In this document: piece by piece, positions 33,817 through 43,112 of the stretch | Numbering within the stretch: the first letter of the stretch is position 1 | Layout: each line of letters opens with the position of its first letter | Assembly: GCA_965262055.1 (NCBI GenBank) | Contig: CBDHEI010000002.1 | Span: 1,860,001-1,924,000 of the forward strand | Source: G958296245 sp965262055 | Lineage (GTDB): Bacteria > Chloroflexota > Dehalococcoidia > Lucifugimonadales > G958296245 | Direction of reading: 5' to 3' | Length of the DNA stretch: 64,000 nucleotides | Made by a program: the position numbers and the translations under genes | Notes under the pieces: generated by a model | Told to the model about the DNA's origin: nothing | What the model saw: only the letters and a program-made list of their open reading frames with translations | Databases searched by the model: none

Positions 33817-36135
33817 ATGATGACTAGGACCGACCACCTAGAGGGGCTCAACCCCAGGCAGCAGGAAGCCGTGAAGGCCGTGGACGGCCCGCTGCTCATC
33901 GTCGCCGGGCCGGGCAGCGGCAAGACGCGCGTCATTACCCACCGCATCGCCCACCTGGTCGACTTCCGTGTCGTGCCCCCTTACCGCATCGCCGCCGTCA
34001 CCTTCACCAACAAGGCCGCGCGGGAGATGCAGACCCGCCTGTTCGGCAGCAGCCCGGACGACGCTTCGTCCCCCCTGCTAGATTGGAGCATGCGGGAGCA
34101 GGGGCTGACCGTAAGCACCTTTCACGCCTTCTGCTCCAGGCTGCTCAGGGTCGACGGAGACCACATCGGGCTCGACAGGGGCTTTGCCATCTACGACTCC
34201 GCCGACCAGTTGGCCGCCGTCAAGCGCGCGATGGACGAGGTCGACGTGGACCAGAAGACCCTCGCGCCCAGGGGTGCGCTGTCGGCCATCTCCAGCGCCA
34301 AGAGCAAGCTCATCGGCGTCGAAGGCTTCGGCCTTGGCATGAAAAGCTACGTGGACGAGCTCGTCCACCGCGTCTACGGGCGTTACGAGGACCTGCTCTC
34401 CCAGGCCTCCGCAGTCGACTTCGACGACCTGCTGTTGAAGACCCACGACCTGCTCCGCGACTTCCCGGACGTGGCGGAGGTCTACCAGGAGCGGTACCTC
34501 CACCTGATTCTCGACGAGTTCCAGGACACCAACGTCGTCCAGTACGCCATCGCCCGCCTGCTCGCCGCCAGGCACAGGAACCTGTGCGTGGTCGGCGACC
34601 CGGACCAGTCGATCTACTCGTGGCGCAACGCCGACATTGGCAACATCCTGAGTTTCCGCACGGACTTCCCCGAGAGCCGCCAGATCGTGCTGGATCAAAA
34701 CTACAGGTCGACGCAGACCATCCTGGACGCCGCCCAGGGGCTGATAGCCGCCAACCCGGACCGCGTCGAGAAGGAGCTCTTCACCGCTCTGGGCCGCGGC
34801 AAGCCCATCGCCGCCGCCGAGGGCTACGACGAGCATGATGAGGCCCGCCTCGTGGTGCAGGAGGTGGAGCGGCTTGTACGCGACGAGGGCTTCCTGCGGC
34901 GGGACATGGCCGTCATGTACAGGGTGAACGCTCAGTCCAGGGTGATCGAGGAGTCCTGCCTGCGGCACGGGGTCCCGTACCAGCTCGTCGGCAGCACCCA
35001 GTTCTACCAGCGCCAGGAGATCAAGGACCTGACCGCCTACCTCCGTCTCGTCGCCAACCCCCACGACGACGTCAGCCTCGACCGGGTGCGGAACGCGCCG
35101 CTGCGGGGCATAGGTTCCAGGACCATGGATGAGCTGAAGCGGTTGGGCGGCGAGGCGGGCACCTCCATCTACGCGGTCATCGACGCCATGGCAGGAGGCG
35201 GCCCCGCTCCGGCCGGCATTAGGACCCGGCAGGCGGATGCGCTGGTCCGGTTCCACGAGCTGATCGAGGGTCTGAAGGAGGCGTCCGCGGATCTGAGCGT
35301 CGCCGGTCTCATGGAGCTTGTGCTCGAACGGAGCGACTACGGCGCCTACGCCGTGGAGCAGGAGCGGGGAGAGGAGCGGCTGGAGAACCTGGAGGAGTAC
35401 CATCGGGCGGCGCAGGACTTCGAGGAGATGGGCGGCGGTGGCCTGACCGACTTTCTTGAGAGAGTCAGCCTCGTCAGCGACACCGACAACATGGACGACG
35501 ACTCCGACGCCGTCACGCTGATCACCCTGCACCAGGCCAAGGGGCTCGAGTACAGGGTCGTCTTCATCGTCGGCATGGAGGAGGGAATCCTGCCCCACAT
35601 TCGGTCGATAGACGACGACAAGCAGATGGAGGAGGAGCGGCGCCTCTGCTACGTCGGGATTACGCGGGCGAAGGAGCGGCTCTACCTGCTCAGGGCATTC
35701 CGGCGCGGATTCAGGGGCGGTATGGGGCCGAGCATGCCCTCCCGCTTCCTCGGCGGCATCCCCAGGGAGCTGGTTACGCCCATGGAGACCGACTTCTCGC
35801 CGCGGCCTAAGTCGGCGTCGAAGAAGGTCAGAAGCCGACGGCCTGCGCCGACAACCGCCGACTCAGACGGGCGGCGCCCTCTGGCGGCGGAGAAGGCCCG
35901 AAGCCAGCGACCTGCCCCGGCAGCCGCCGCGACAGAAAGGCCGCCGCCTCGCACGGAGGCGAAGCCGGAGCTGGCCGTCGGCGACAAGGTGGAGCACAAG
36001 ATATTCGGCGCGGGCATGGTGGTCGAGACGAAGCCGTCCGGCGGCGACCTACAGGTCACAGTGGCCTTCAAGGAAGGCCACGGCGTAAAGAAGTTGCTGC
36101 TCAGCTTCGCGCCCCTGGAGAAGGTGGACAAATGA
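33817..36135 (+). CDS. pcrA: ATP-dependent DNA helicase of the UvrD/PcrA family
   Basis: The 772-residue protein has all superfamily 1A motifs: LNPRQQEAV (Q), VAGPGSGKTRVI (I), VTFTNKAAREM (Ia), ILDEFQDTNVVQ (II), VVGDPDQSIYSWRNAD (III), TLHQAKGLEYRVVF (V) and YVGITRAKERLY (VI). After a basic, Pro/Ala-rich linker (residues about 650-710) there is a C-terminal Tudor-like domain (VGDKVEHKIFGAGMVVE), as in PcrA, which contacts RNA polymerase. The role is unwinding in nucleotide excision repair and removal of stalled polymerase. ATG 33817 is used; TTG 33778 is an alternative. The stop overlaps the MaoC gene by four bases. Confidence 0.93.
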   Translation: MMTRTDHLEGLNPRQQEAVKAVDGPLLIVAGPGSGKTRVITHRIAHLVDFRVVPPYRIAAVTFTNKAAREMQTRLFGSSPDDASSPLLDWSMREQGLTVSTFHAFCSRLLRVDGDHIGLDRGFAIYDSADQLAAVKRAMDEVDVDQKTLAPRGALSAISSAKSKLIGVEGFGLGMKSYVDELVHRVYGRYEDLLSQASAVDFDDLLLKTHDLLRDFPDVAEVYQERYLHLILDEFQDTNVVQYAIARLLAARHRNLCVVGDPDQSIYSWRNADIGNILSFRTDFPESRQIVLDQNYRSTQTILDAAQGLIAANPDRVEKELFTALGRGKPIAAAEGYDEHDEARLVVQEVERLVRDEGFLRRDMAVMYRVNAQSRVIEESCLRHGVPYQLVGSTQFYQRQEIKDLTAYLRLVANPHDDVSLDRVRNAPLRGIGSRTMDELKRLGGEAGTSIYAVIDAMAGGGPAPAGIRTRQADALVRFHELIEGLKEASADLSVAGLMELVLERSDYGAYAVEQERGEERLENLEEYHRAAQDFEEMGGGGLTDFLERVSLVSDTDNMDDDSDAVTLITLHQAKGLEYRVVFIVGMEEGILPHIRSIDDDKQMEEERRLCYVGITRAKERLYLLRAFRRGFRGGMGPSMPSRFLGGIPRELVTPMETDFSPRPKSASKKVRSRRPAPTTADSDGRRPLAAEKARSQRPAPAAAATERPPPRTEAKPELAVGDKVEHKIFGAGMVVETKPSGGDLQVTVAFKEGHGVKKLLLSFAPLEKVDK

Positions 36136-37073
36136 CCATGGAAGAGATGAGGGCCGTGCTGGGTGTCGAGTCCGAGCCCACGGTGCACGAGGTTGAGCGG
36201 GGCGCAATCCGCCGATTTGCCGACGCGGTAGGCGACCCCAACCCGCTGTACAGGGACCCGGACGCGGCGCGCGATGCCGGGTACGCCGACGTGATCGCGC
36301 CGCCGACCTACCTGCGCGCGCTGACGCCGGACCCCGCGCTCCCGCCGTACCCGCGCCCGTACCCGGACGTGCTCGACGGCGGCAGCGCCTGGCGTTACCT
36401 CAGGCCGGTGCAGGCCAGACAGCGCATGACGGTAACCTGGAAGCTGGCCGACGCGAAGGAGCGGGAAGGACGCCTTGGCCCCATGGTCATAGCAACCACC
36501 GAGATTAGCTACCGGGGCGAGGACGGGACGCTGGCGGCGACACAGCGAAGCACCCTGGTCCACTACGAGCCGGCGCCACAGCCTTCCGCCGCCGCAACCC
36601 AGGGGCGCGAAGGCACGGAACTCGCCGACGTCGCCTGGCGGGCGGTAGCGGACGCGGCCCCCTCTGCCTTCGAGGAGGCGCAGGTCGGGCATATGCTCCC
36701 GCCGCTGGAGAAGACTCCCACAACCAAGCAGCTTGTCATGTACGCCGGGGCGTCGGGCGACTTCTACGAAGTGCACTACGACCTCGCCTTCGCCCGGCGG
36801 ACGGGACTGTCCAACGTCATCGTCCACGGCGCCCTGAAGAACGCCTTCCTGGCGCAGATGCTCACAGACTGGGCCGGCGCTGGATCCATCGAGGAGTTGT
36901 CGGTGCGCTACGCCGGTATGGACGAGCCCGGCGTAGCGCTCCGGTGCATGGGTAAGATTACGGACAAGAAGGCGGACAGCCTTGTGGGCTGCGACATCTG
37001 GGTCGAGAACGCGGCAGGCGCCGTCACCACCAGCGGCTCCGCCGTCGTCAGGCTGCCTGGGAGGGAATCGTGA
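36132..37073 (+). CDS. Double hot-dog MaoC-family dehydratase/hydratase
   Basis: The 313-residue protein holds two hot-dog halves. The N-terminal MaoC_dehydrat_N-like half has AIRRFADAVGDPNPLYRDPD and APPTYLRAL; the C-terminal half has VMYAGASGDFYEVHYDLAFA and NVIVHGALKNAFLAQ. The Asp and His of the hydratase motif are in the second half. It would hydrate an enoyl-CoA or dehydrate a 3-hydroxyacyl-CoA. It overlaps genes on both sides by four bases (pcrA and the glycosidase-like gene), so the three form one transcript. Confidence 0.85.
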   Translation: MTMEEMRAVLGVESEPTVHEVERGAIRRFADAVGDPNPLYRDPDAARDAGYADVIAPPTYLRALTPDPALPPYPRPYPDVLDGGSAWRYLRPVQARQRMTVTWKLADAKEREGRLGPMVIATTEISYRGEDGTLAATQRSTLVHYEPAPQPSAAATQGREGTELADVAWRAVADAAPSAFEEAQVGHMLPPLEKTPTTKQLVMYAGASGDFYEVHYDLAFARRTGLSNVIVHGALKNAFLAQMLTDWAGAGSIEELSVRYAGMDEPGVALRCMGKITDKKADSLVGCDIWVENAAGAVTTSGSAVVRLPGRES

Positions 37074-38146
37074 CACTGGTACTGTGGGGAGGCTCCGACA
37101 GCTTCATAGACCCGATGCGGCCCGTGCCGCGCAGCGAGGCGGACTCGGCCTACGCATCCAAGGCGGCGGCGCACGGGGTGACGCGGTTGATCCCCAGCGG
37201 CAGGCCCTCCGAGAGCCTCGTCGATGCGGCGCGCGAGCGCGGGCTGGAGGTGCACCCGTACGTCGCCTTCAACTTCCACGGGGGGCTGGTGCTCTACCAG
37301 TGGTCGCTCGACTACATGATGCCGGAGCCGCTGACCCCGGCTGCGCGCGCCGTCGCGGACGGTCACCGCCCCGTGTGGCGGACGCCCAGTCCGGTGGCCG
37401 TGAGCGCATACGCGAAGAAGCACCCGGAGCGGTGGTCCTTGGGACGCGACCGGAGCCGTGAGGCACCCCCCGGCTGGCGCATCACCATGAGCCTCGCATA
37501 CCCGAAGGCGCGCAGGCACCTCGTGGGCCAGTACCTTGAGATGATGGAGACGAAGGGCGCCAGGGGGGTGCAGGTGGAGTTCGTGGACGGTAATGTCGAT
37601 GAGGCCGGGGTCGCCGACACAGGCTACGAGGACCGGATGATGGCGGAGTTCGAGGAGCACAGCGGCCGCCGAGCGCTGGAGGTCCCCAACGACGACCCGG
37701 AGTGGCTGGGCTTCAGGGCCTCGTACGTCACCCAGTTCATGCGCGAGCTACGGGACGCCGTCAAGGCGCGGGACGCGGACGCCCCCGTGACGGCCACGAT
37801 GCTGGCCCGTGAGCGTGGCGGCTACATGGAGGTGCTGCTGGACTGGGAGGCGTGGGTGGCCGAGGGGCTGTTGGACGAGATGTACGTCTGGTTCAGGTCC
37901 ACGAGCGACCTTAACGAGGTGGAGAGGCTCACCGGGGAGGCGGTGGAGACGGCGGCCGGTCGAGTTCCCGTAGTGGCCGAGCTCTCCTGCTACCACCCCG
38001 GCAGCATCCAACAGCCGGGCCCGCTGGTGGAGGCTGCCCGCCGCGCCCTAGGCGCAGGGGCCTCCGCGACCGGCGTCTATGGCAGCGACGCCGTGGAGCA
38101 GCTAGACCTCTGGGACGCCATGGAGCGCATTTCCCGCCTGCGCTGA
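37070..38146 (+). CDS. TIM-barrel glycosidase-like protein (GH10-like fold), unknown substrate
   Basis: The 358-residue protein looks like a (beta/alpha)8 barrel of the hypothetical glycosyl hydrolase group. Acidic residues at strand ends are in GVQVEFVDGNVDE and VVAELSCYHPG, candidates for a catalytic pair. There is no signal peptide. It shares style with the 44900-46597 and 47428-49065 products (VEFVDG, DGMEIDFAR, DGINLIFNR blocks at the same barrel position). The start overlaps the MaoC stop. Confidence 0.6.
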   Translation: MTLVLWGGSDSFIDPMRPVPRSEADSAYASKAAAHGVTRLIPSGRPSESLVDAARERGLEVHPYVAFNFHGGLVLYQWSLDYMMPEPLTPAARAVADGHRPVWRTPSPVAVSAYAKKHPERWSLGRDRSREAPPGWRITMSLAYPKARRHLVGQYLEMMETKGARGVQVEFVDGNVDEAGVADTGYEDRMMAEFEEHSGRRALEVPNDDPEWLGFRASYVTQFMRELRDAVKARDADAPVTATMLARERGGYMEVLLDWEAWVAEGLLDEMYVWFRSTSDLNEVERLTGEAVETAAGRVPVVAELSCYHPGSIQQPGPLVEAARRALGAGASATGVYGSDAVEQLDLWDAMERISRLR

Positions 38147-38384
38147 GCCTGGGCTACCTCTATCGTCGCGCTTGAGGAGGCTCTGTTCGGTGCGTTGCAT
38201 GGTGACGTCGCAGCTTTCAGCGGTGGCATGATGCCACACATGTGGGCTGCTGCCTGGCGAACTGTCAGGGGCGGAGCGACCTCTGGCCACGGGACGGACT
38301 ATTCTCTTGCTCGCTCTAGGGCACCGATCCAGGCTTCAAGTAGAATCCCCTAGGGGCGGTAGACGCGCTTTGAGTAATCCATTC

Positions 38385-39371
38385 TCACCGTTCGCAGACT
38401 ACCCCATCGCCGTCACCATCGCGGGAACTCGGCACCGTCATCTGGGGAAACCCTCGCCCTTCTCCGTTACTACCCTGCACAAGTTGCTCCCCGGCTTTCT
38501 CAGCCTCGTCGCATGAGGCGTAAGTATCGCCTGCCATTGGGGGCGCCGTTAAGTCTTCAGAAGCAGGGCCACCCTCGATCTGTACTCCGCACTTCATTAT
38601 CGCCCCGAACAGGGCGGCGAATGAGCCTTCGTCGCCTGCGCTCAGCGTTTTGGCGAAGCCTTCAGCCCCGCCGAGCTCATCCAGAACACACTGCAGGTTT
38701 TCCCTCTCTTCCGTAGGGACGCCCAGGCCGGCAGCGGCGCCCTCCCATTCATCCTCGTTCAGACACATTAGTGTCAGGACGAAGGCAGACATGCCTCCCA
38801 TGGCCGCTTCCTCGTCGCCCGCTGTGCCCGACAGCATCGCTGTGGACAGGTCAACTCCTTCCATCCCCGTACGGATGCATTTGGAGGTCTCCACGCTCAG
38901 CGGACCGGATCTCTCCATGATTTCGGTGAGGAAGATGCGCAACAGCGTTTCGTCTTCGAGACAGCGAAGCAACTTGGTCTGTTCTTCGGCCGATGCCTGT
39001 TCCGGCGCGGCGAAGATCTCCAGCAGGCGTCCCATCTCTGCCACTCCTGCGAGACAGACCAGCTCTGACTCCGACAACTCGGACGCAATAGCTACCGGGT
39101 CGTCCAGGCGCAGAGGCGTTATTGCCTCCATTCCGGTGACTTGCTCGGGGTCCTGTGCAGGGGCCTCCGCGGGTTCGGGCGTGGCAGTCGGCTCCGGCGT
39201 GGGAGTTGGCTCGGGTGTAGGGGTTGGCTCGGGTGTAGGGGTTGGCTCGGGCGTGGCGGTCGGTTCGGGTGTAGGGGTCGGCTCGGGGGTGGGGGTCGGC
39301 TCCTCGCCCCCGCATGCCATGAGTGCCACTACTGCAATCAACGCTGCGACACAGACCAGTTTAGATATCAC
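38385..39371 (-). CDS. Lipoprotein with Thr-Pro linker and Excalibur-like C-terminus
   Basis: The start is GTG 39371, preceded by GGGAGAGAG. The signal peptide ends in the lipobox ALMACGG. A 45-residue linker of TPTPEP and TATPEP repeats follows, then an all-helical middle with several cysteines (VCLAGVAEMGRLLEIFA, KLLRCLEDETLLRIF), and the C-terminus SCDEAEKAG to DGDGDGVVCER, the calcium-binding Excalibur pattern. It is predicted surface-exposed. Function is unknown. The MFS exporter on the same strand ends 89 bases upstream of its start. Confidence 0.8.
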   Translation of the reverse strand: MISKLVCVAALIAVVALMACGGEEPTPTPEPTPTPEPTATPEPTPTPEPTPTPEPTPTPEPTATPEPAEAPAQDPEQVTGMEAITPLRLDDPVAIASELSESELVCLAGVAEMGRLLEIFAAPEQASAEEQTKLLRCLEDETLLRIFLTEIMERSGPLSVETSKCIRTGMEGVDLSTAMLSGTAGDEEAAMGGMSAFVLTLMCLNEDEWEGAAAGLGVPTEERENLQCVLDELGGAEGFAKTLSAGDEGSFAALFGAIMKCGVQIEGGPASEDLTAPPMAGDTYASCDEAEKAGEQLVQGSNGEGRGFPQMTVPSSRDGDGDGVVCER

Positions 39372-39459
39372 TTGCTCTCTCCCTCGCAGGCATGCCTGCA
39401 CCGTGCCATGATACATCTACTGCCTACGGTCTGGCATGCCCTTTCCCGCAAGTACAACC

Positions 39460-40923
39460 TCAGATAAAGGCGTTCGCTTCTTCGTCATGTTCCACCTTCA
39501 TTAGCAGGGCCGGCAGGATGGCAACCAGGGACAGGAACCCCGCGATCATAAATAAGTTCTGAAACACGGTAACCCCGGCATCGATCAGGAGGGCCTCGGT
39601 CTGCTCGAAGGTCGGTCCAAGGGTCACGTCGGCGGTCAGGCTGTAGAAGCGCTCTATACCCCAGGCGGACAAGGCCGCCAGCCCCAACGCCATCCCCACC
39701 ATTCGCGACGCGGTGACCAATGAGGCCGCGGCTCCCCAATAGTGACTGGGCGCTGCGCTCAGGGCGCTGACGGTTATAGGAGGGATGACCAGCCCAAATC
39801 CCAGACCCGCCACGATCAAGGGCAAGGTTAGCCTGAGCTCCTCCACATCCGTTTCCCAACCGCTCATGATCAACAGGCCCGTTCCCATAAACACAAGGCC
39901 GGTTATGCACACCGGTCTCACTCCAGTCCAGCGAAGAATGTAGCCTCCTATCACCGCCCCTACCGGAATGGCGGCCGTAAGGCGTACCAACTGGAGGGCG
40001 CTCTCCCATGCCCTCTTCTCCATGACGGTGGCGGCCATGAGGGGCACGCATACCAAAGCCATGATCAAGGCGACCCCTACCAGGAACTGGGTGGTGTTGG
40101 ACGACAAGAACGCCCTGGAGGTGTACAGGAAAGATGCCAACAGAGGCTGGGCCGCGCGTCTCTCCACCAGGACCAATGCGAAGACCAGGAAGACCCCTAG
40201 GGCTACCACAAAATACGGGTAGATGGACGCTCCTGAAAAGATGCTTCTTTGGGACAGCCCTACGGTTAGAACGGTGAGTGCCACTCCCAGGACCAGCGCC
40301 CCGAAGTAGTCCATCTTGGCCGTCGGATTGGCGCGGTTCGGCAAAATGGCCAGAAGCGCTATGAGAAAGAAGCTCTGGGGTACGTCCAGCCAGAATATCC
40401 ACCGCCAGCCAATCCACTCGATAATGGCTCCTCCATAGAGAGGGCCCAAGACGGACCCAGCTTCCGCCGACGCGGCCACGAGTCCCAGTGCAATTCCCCT
40501 CTTCTGCGGCTCTACAACTCCCACTGCTATGGCCAGACCTATGGGGACCGTGGCGCCGCCCCCGATGGCCTGGATCACCCTGGCGGACACTACCCAGGGG
40601 AGGTTTGGCGCCAACGCCACGAACGCCGAGCCGACGGAGAACAAGACCAGGGCCGCTTGGAACATCCTGACGCGGCCGTAGACGTCGGACAGGCGCCCAG
40701 CCATTGGCATGGCCACGGTGTAGCTGACCAGGTACGCGGTTACGATCCAGGCCGCCTTGTCCAGGTCCGTGAGGGGGACTTCCAAGTCCACCATTACGCT
40801 GGGCAACGCGGCAACGACCACGGTCTGGTCCAGGGCAGTCGAGAATACCCCCAGGCAGAGTATCCCTAGTACAACCGACTGGGAAGAACCCAGGGAGGTG
40901 AGGCGATGCCTAACGCCGATCAC
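39460..40923 (-). CDS. MFS drug/lipid exporter, DHA2 family with 14 helices (P55/EmrB-like)
   Basis: The 487-residue protein begins LGVFSTALDQTVVVAALPSV, the DHA2 signature in helix 1, with motif A AGRLSDVYGRVRMF and about fourteen hydrophobic segments. It overlaps the upstream lipoprotein gene by four bases. That lipoprotein is of the LppX/LprAFG family, so the pair repeats the mycobacterial LprG-P55 arrangement (Rv1411c-Rv1410c), in which the two act together to move triacylated lipids to the outer envelope. Drug export is the alternative reading. Confidence 0.88.
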   Translation of the reverse strand: MIGVRHRLTSLGSSQSVVLGILCLGVFSTALDQTVVVAALPSVMVDLEVPLTDLDKAAWIVTAYLVSYTVAMPMAGRLSDVYGRVRMFQAALVLFSVGSAFVALAPNLPWVVSARVIQAIGGGATVPIGLAIAVGVVEPQKRGIALGLVAASAEAGSVLGPLYGGAIIEWIGWRWIFWLDVPQSFFLIALLAILPNRANPTAKMDYFGALVLGVALTVLTVGLSQRSIFSGASIYPYFVVALGVFLVFALVLVERRAAQPLLASFLYTSRAFLSSNTTQFLVGVALIMALVCVPLMAATVMEKRAWESALQLVRLTAAIPVGAVIGGYILRWTGVRPVCITGLVFMGTGLLIMSGWETDVEELRLTLPLIVAGLGFGLVIPPITVSALSAAPSHYWGAAASLVTASRMVGMALGLAALSAWGIERFYSLTADVTLGPTFEQTEALLIDAGVTVFQNLFMIAGFLSLVAILPALLMKVEHDEEANAFI

Positions 40924-41705
40924 GGCCCGGATGCCACGTCCGGAAGTTGGATGTCGAGGGGGAGAGCGATGCCTTCAATGGTCAGAACACGGATGGTCTC
41001 CGGGGCGTCGTCGTCGTTGATTTGGCCCTCTACCCTTATCTGCCGCAAGGTATGCTCGGCTTCGTCAATCCACAAGGTCAAGGCCACCGAATGACCCGAG
41101 TCCACGGACGTGATGAGGTGCGACAAGTCCTCAGACGCAAGGCTTCCCTCGACGCGAATGGCCTGGGTGTCCAGGATGGACTCCCGGCCTGTGATGGCTC
41201 CGTCCTTGAGCGTGGAAAGCACATCGCGCAAAGTCGTGCCCAGCCCGGCGAAATTGAAGGGCACCTGGTCTAGGGGTAAGGGGGCCCACGGCGCGTCTTG
41301 GGAGAGCTTCATGTAGGCTTGGTCTCCGACCGCCATCATTTCAATTTCCACAAATCCAAAACCCGGAGTCACCACGTCCACCAGCATCCTGAAGCTATCG
41401 GGAGCCTGTACTTCTGCTTCCAGGCTCTTGAAGGTCATCCCGAAGAATTTGGCTCCCGATTCCAGCTCGTCGATCATCTTGAACCTTGCCGTCGACATGG
41501 CAGCCAGCTTCTCCCCCGCGACCGAAAGCAGATCACTCAACGTAAGTGGCGTGGGAGTGGGTGTAGGAGTTGGCGCAGGAGTGGGCGTAGGGGTTGGCGT
41601 GGGAGTGGGTGTAGACTCCCCTCCGCACGCGGAGACCAACAACAGGCAAGCCATCATCAAAACGGTGATTGACAACCCGCGACGAAGTGTCTTGGACAAG
41701 TTCAT
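40920..41705 (-). CDS. LppX/LprAFG-family lipoprotein (LprG-like)
   Basis: The 261-residue product has a signal peptide with lipobox LLVSACGG, a Thr-Pro linker of about 25 residues, and a domain of about 200 residues with the LppX/LprG pattern (LLSVAGEKLAAMSTARFKMI, VDVVTPGFGFVEIEMMAVGD, QAYMKL, LTLWIDEAEHTLRQIRVEG). These proteins hold a lipid in a half-barrel cavity. AGGAGA precedes the ATG. Coupling to the MFS gene suggests the lipid is handed between exporter and lipoprotein. Confidence 0.85.
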   Translation of the reverse strand: MNLSKTLRRGLSITVLMMACLLLVSACGGESTPTPTPTPTPTPAPTPTPTPTPLTLSDLLSVAGEKLAAMSTARFKMIDELESGAKFFGMTFKSLEAEVQAPDSFRMLVDVVTPGFGFVEIEMMAVGDQAYMKLSQDAPWAPLPLDQVPFNFAGLGTTLRDVLSTLKDGAITGRESILDTQAIRVEGSLASEDLSHLITSVDSGHSVALTLWIDEAEHTLRQIRVEGQINDDDAPETIRVLTIEGIALPLDIQLPDVASGP

Positions 41706-42252
41706 CTCTTCATTCTCCTTGACTCGGCATCTAGCGGGGAGGCGGCAATCTCACGGGGAACGGGGCCTTCTTGCATGTTGATCGAGCACACGCGACCGCC
41801 CGCCGGGCCAAGGCCCGTTCCTGCCTACTCCAGTGTGACCAGCGCTCTGACAATGGTGACTCGCTGCTATTGCCCCCTGGCAGCTTCGCACCGTCGCCGC
41901 AGTCGGCGGATGTTTAGCAGTCGTAGGTCACGATGCACTAGGTGGCGACGGGCATGTCCTCTCGAACTTCACGCACGGGGTCCCGCTTTTCGATTCGTAG
42001 TAGGATCCGAGGTGCGTGTACCTCTCAGCATACGGGGCCACTCGCTGCATTCAGCGCATATATTGGGCCTCGCTAGTGCCAATCGTTCATACCCCTAGGG
42101 AGGTAGGATTCCGATGTCCTACTATACAGGAACCTCGGACCAGGGGGCGCCATGGTTCCTGCCGGTGCCGCTGTTTCGATGGCGATGACGTTCTCTGGCC
42201 GGTCGACGTACTCGCAGCGTGCCAACTGCATGACCCCAGGTGCTTGTTTCAC
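41706..42252. other. Intergenic region without a recognisable gene
   Basis: About 550 bases between the LprG-like gene and the IS5-family element. Open frames here are short, have no ribosome binding site and show no recognisable domain. I see no hairpin or repeat worth listing. Confidence 0.6.
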
Positions 42253-42255
42253 TTA

Positions 42256-43102
42256 GAGGGTGTTTTCAAAGTACATCATGACGGAGCTAAGCGTCGGAGC
42301 ATGAGATGAATCGCAGCTATGTGCAGCCACGCTTCCGTTGTACCGGTCAAGGCTTCATAGTCCTTGCTCAACCGGCGACAACGTCCCAGCCACGCCAGTG
42401 TTCGCTCAACCACCCACCTGCGTGGCAGCACCTCAAACTGATGGCTGGCCCTGGGACGCTTGACGATCTCCAAGACCCAGCCCGACATGGACATCACCCA
42501 GTCCACCAACTGGCCGCTGTAGCCAGCGTCAGCCCAGATGAGTCGCAGGCGTGGGAATCGTCCTATCAATTTATCGATGACCAGCCTCGCCCCATCTCGG
42601 TCTTGGATATTGGCAGGATGCACCACCACCGCCAACAGCAAGCCCATGGTATCTACGATGACGTGTCGCTTTCGACCGTTGATCTTCTTACCAGCATCAT
42701 AGCCACGAGGCCCCCTTTTTCAGTCGTCTTCACGCTCTGGCTATCTATGATCGCTGCGCTGGGAGTAGGATTTCTACCTTCGGCCTCTCGGACGCAGGGG
42801 CGTAGCGTCTCATTGACTCGTTCCCACGTTCCATCCATGGTCCAACTGCGGAAGTACTTGTACAGGGTCTGCCAGGGAGGCAGATCGTGCGGGACCATCC
42901 GCCAGGGGCATCCGCTCCGAAGCAAATACAGGATGCCGTTCACTACCTCCCGCAGATCCACTGTACGGGGCCGGCCTCCGGGTTTGGCTGGTGGGAGTAG
43001 GGGGCCGAGGATCTCCCACTGTTCGTCCGTCAGGTCGCTGGGGTACGATTTGCGGCTCATTCATCAAGTTTAGTACAAGTTCAAGACTTTGCAAACACCC
43101 TC
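42256..43102 (-). mobile_element. IS5-family insertion sequence with TTA target duplication
   Basis: The 847-bp element is bounded by inverted repeats GAGGGTGTTTTCAAAGT (42256-42272) and ACTTTGCAAACACCCTC (43086-43102), with one mismatch. TTA precedes the left end (42253-42255) and follows the right end (43103-43105), a 3-bp target duplication typical of the family. Both ends and the duplication being intact suggest a recent insertion. Confidence 0.9.
42276..43060 (-). CDS. IS5-family transposase in two frames (orfA/orfB)
   Basis: The first frame (43060 to 42653) encodes PSDLTDEQWEILGPLLPPAK, a DUF4096-type N-terminus, and the first catalytic Asp in AAIIDSQSVKTTEKGG. It then leaves the family. 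The second frame, one base back, continues with PRGYDAGKKINGRKRHVIVD, the second Asp in LIWADAGYSGQL and the Glu region in RRWVVERTLAWLGRCRRL, to 42276. The switch lies at five A followed by five G (near 42713). Related groups make the full transposase by -1 slippage, so this is probably programmed. Confidence 0.85.
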
Positions 43103-43112
43103 TTAGACTTGA

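Noticed and set aside
34078..35598. 506-codon minus-strand frame opposite pcrA
   Set aside because: No domain, Val/His/Arg-rich, fully inside the helicase gene.
38650..39411. Plus-strand frame of 253 codons over the Excalibur lipoprotein
   Set aside because: GVGVGSG repeats are the reverse reading of the TPTPEP linker.
41775..42098. 107-codon plus-strand frame in the gap before the IS5 element
   Set aside because: Arg/Ser-rich, no ribosome binding site, no domain.
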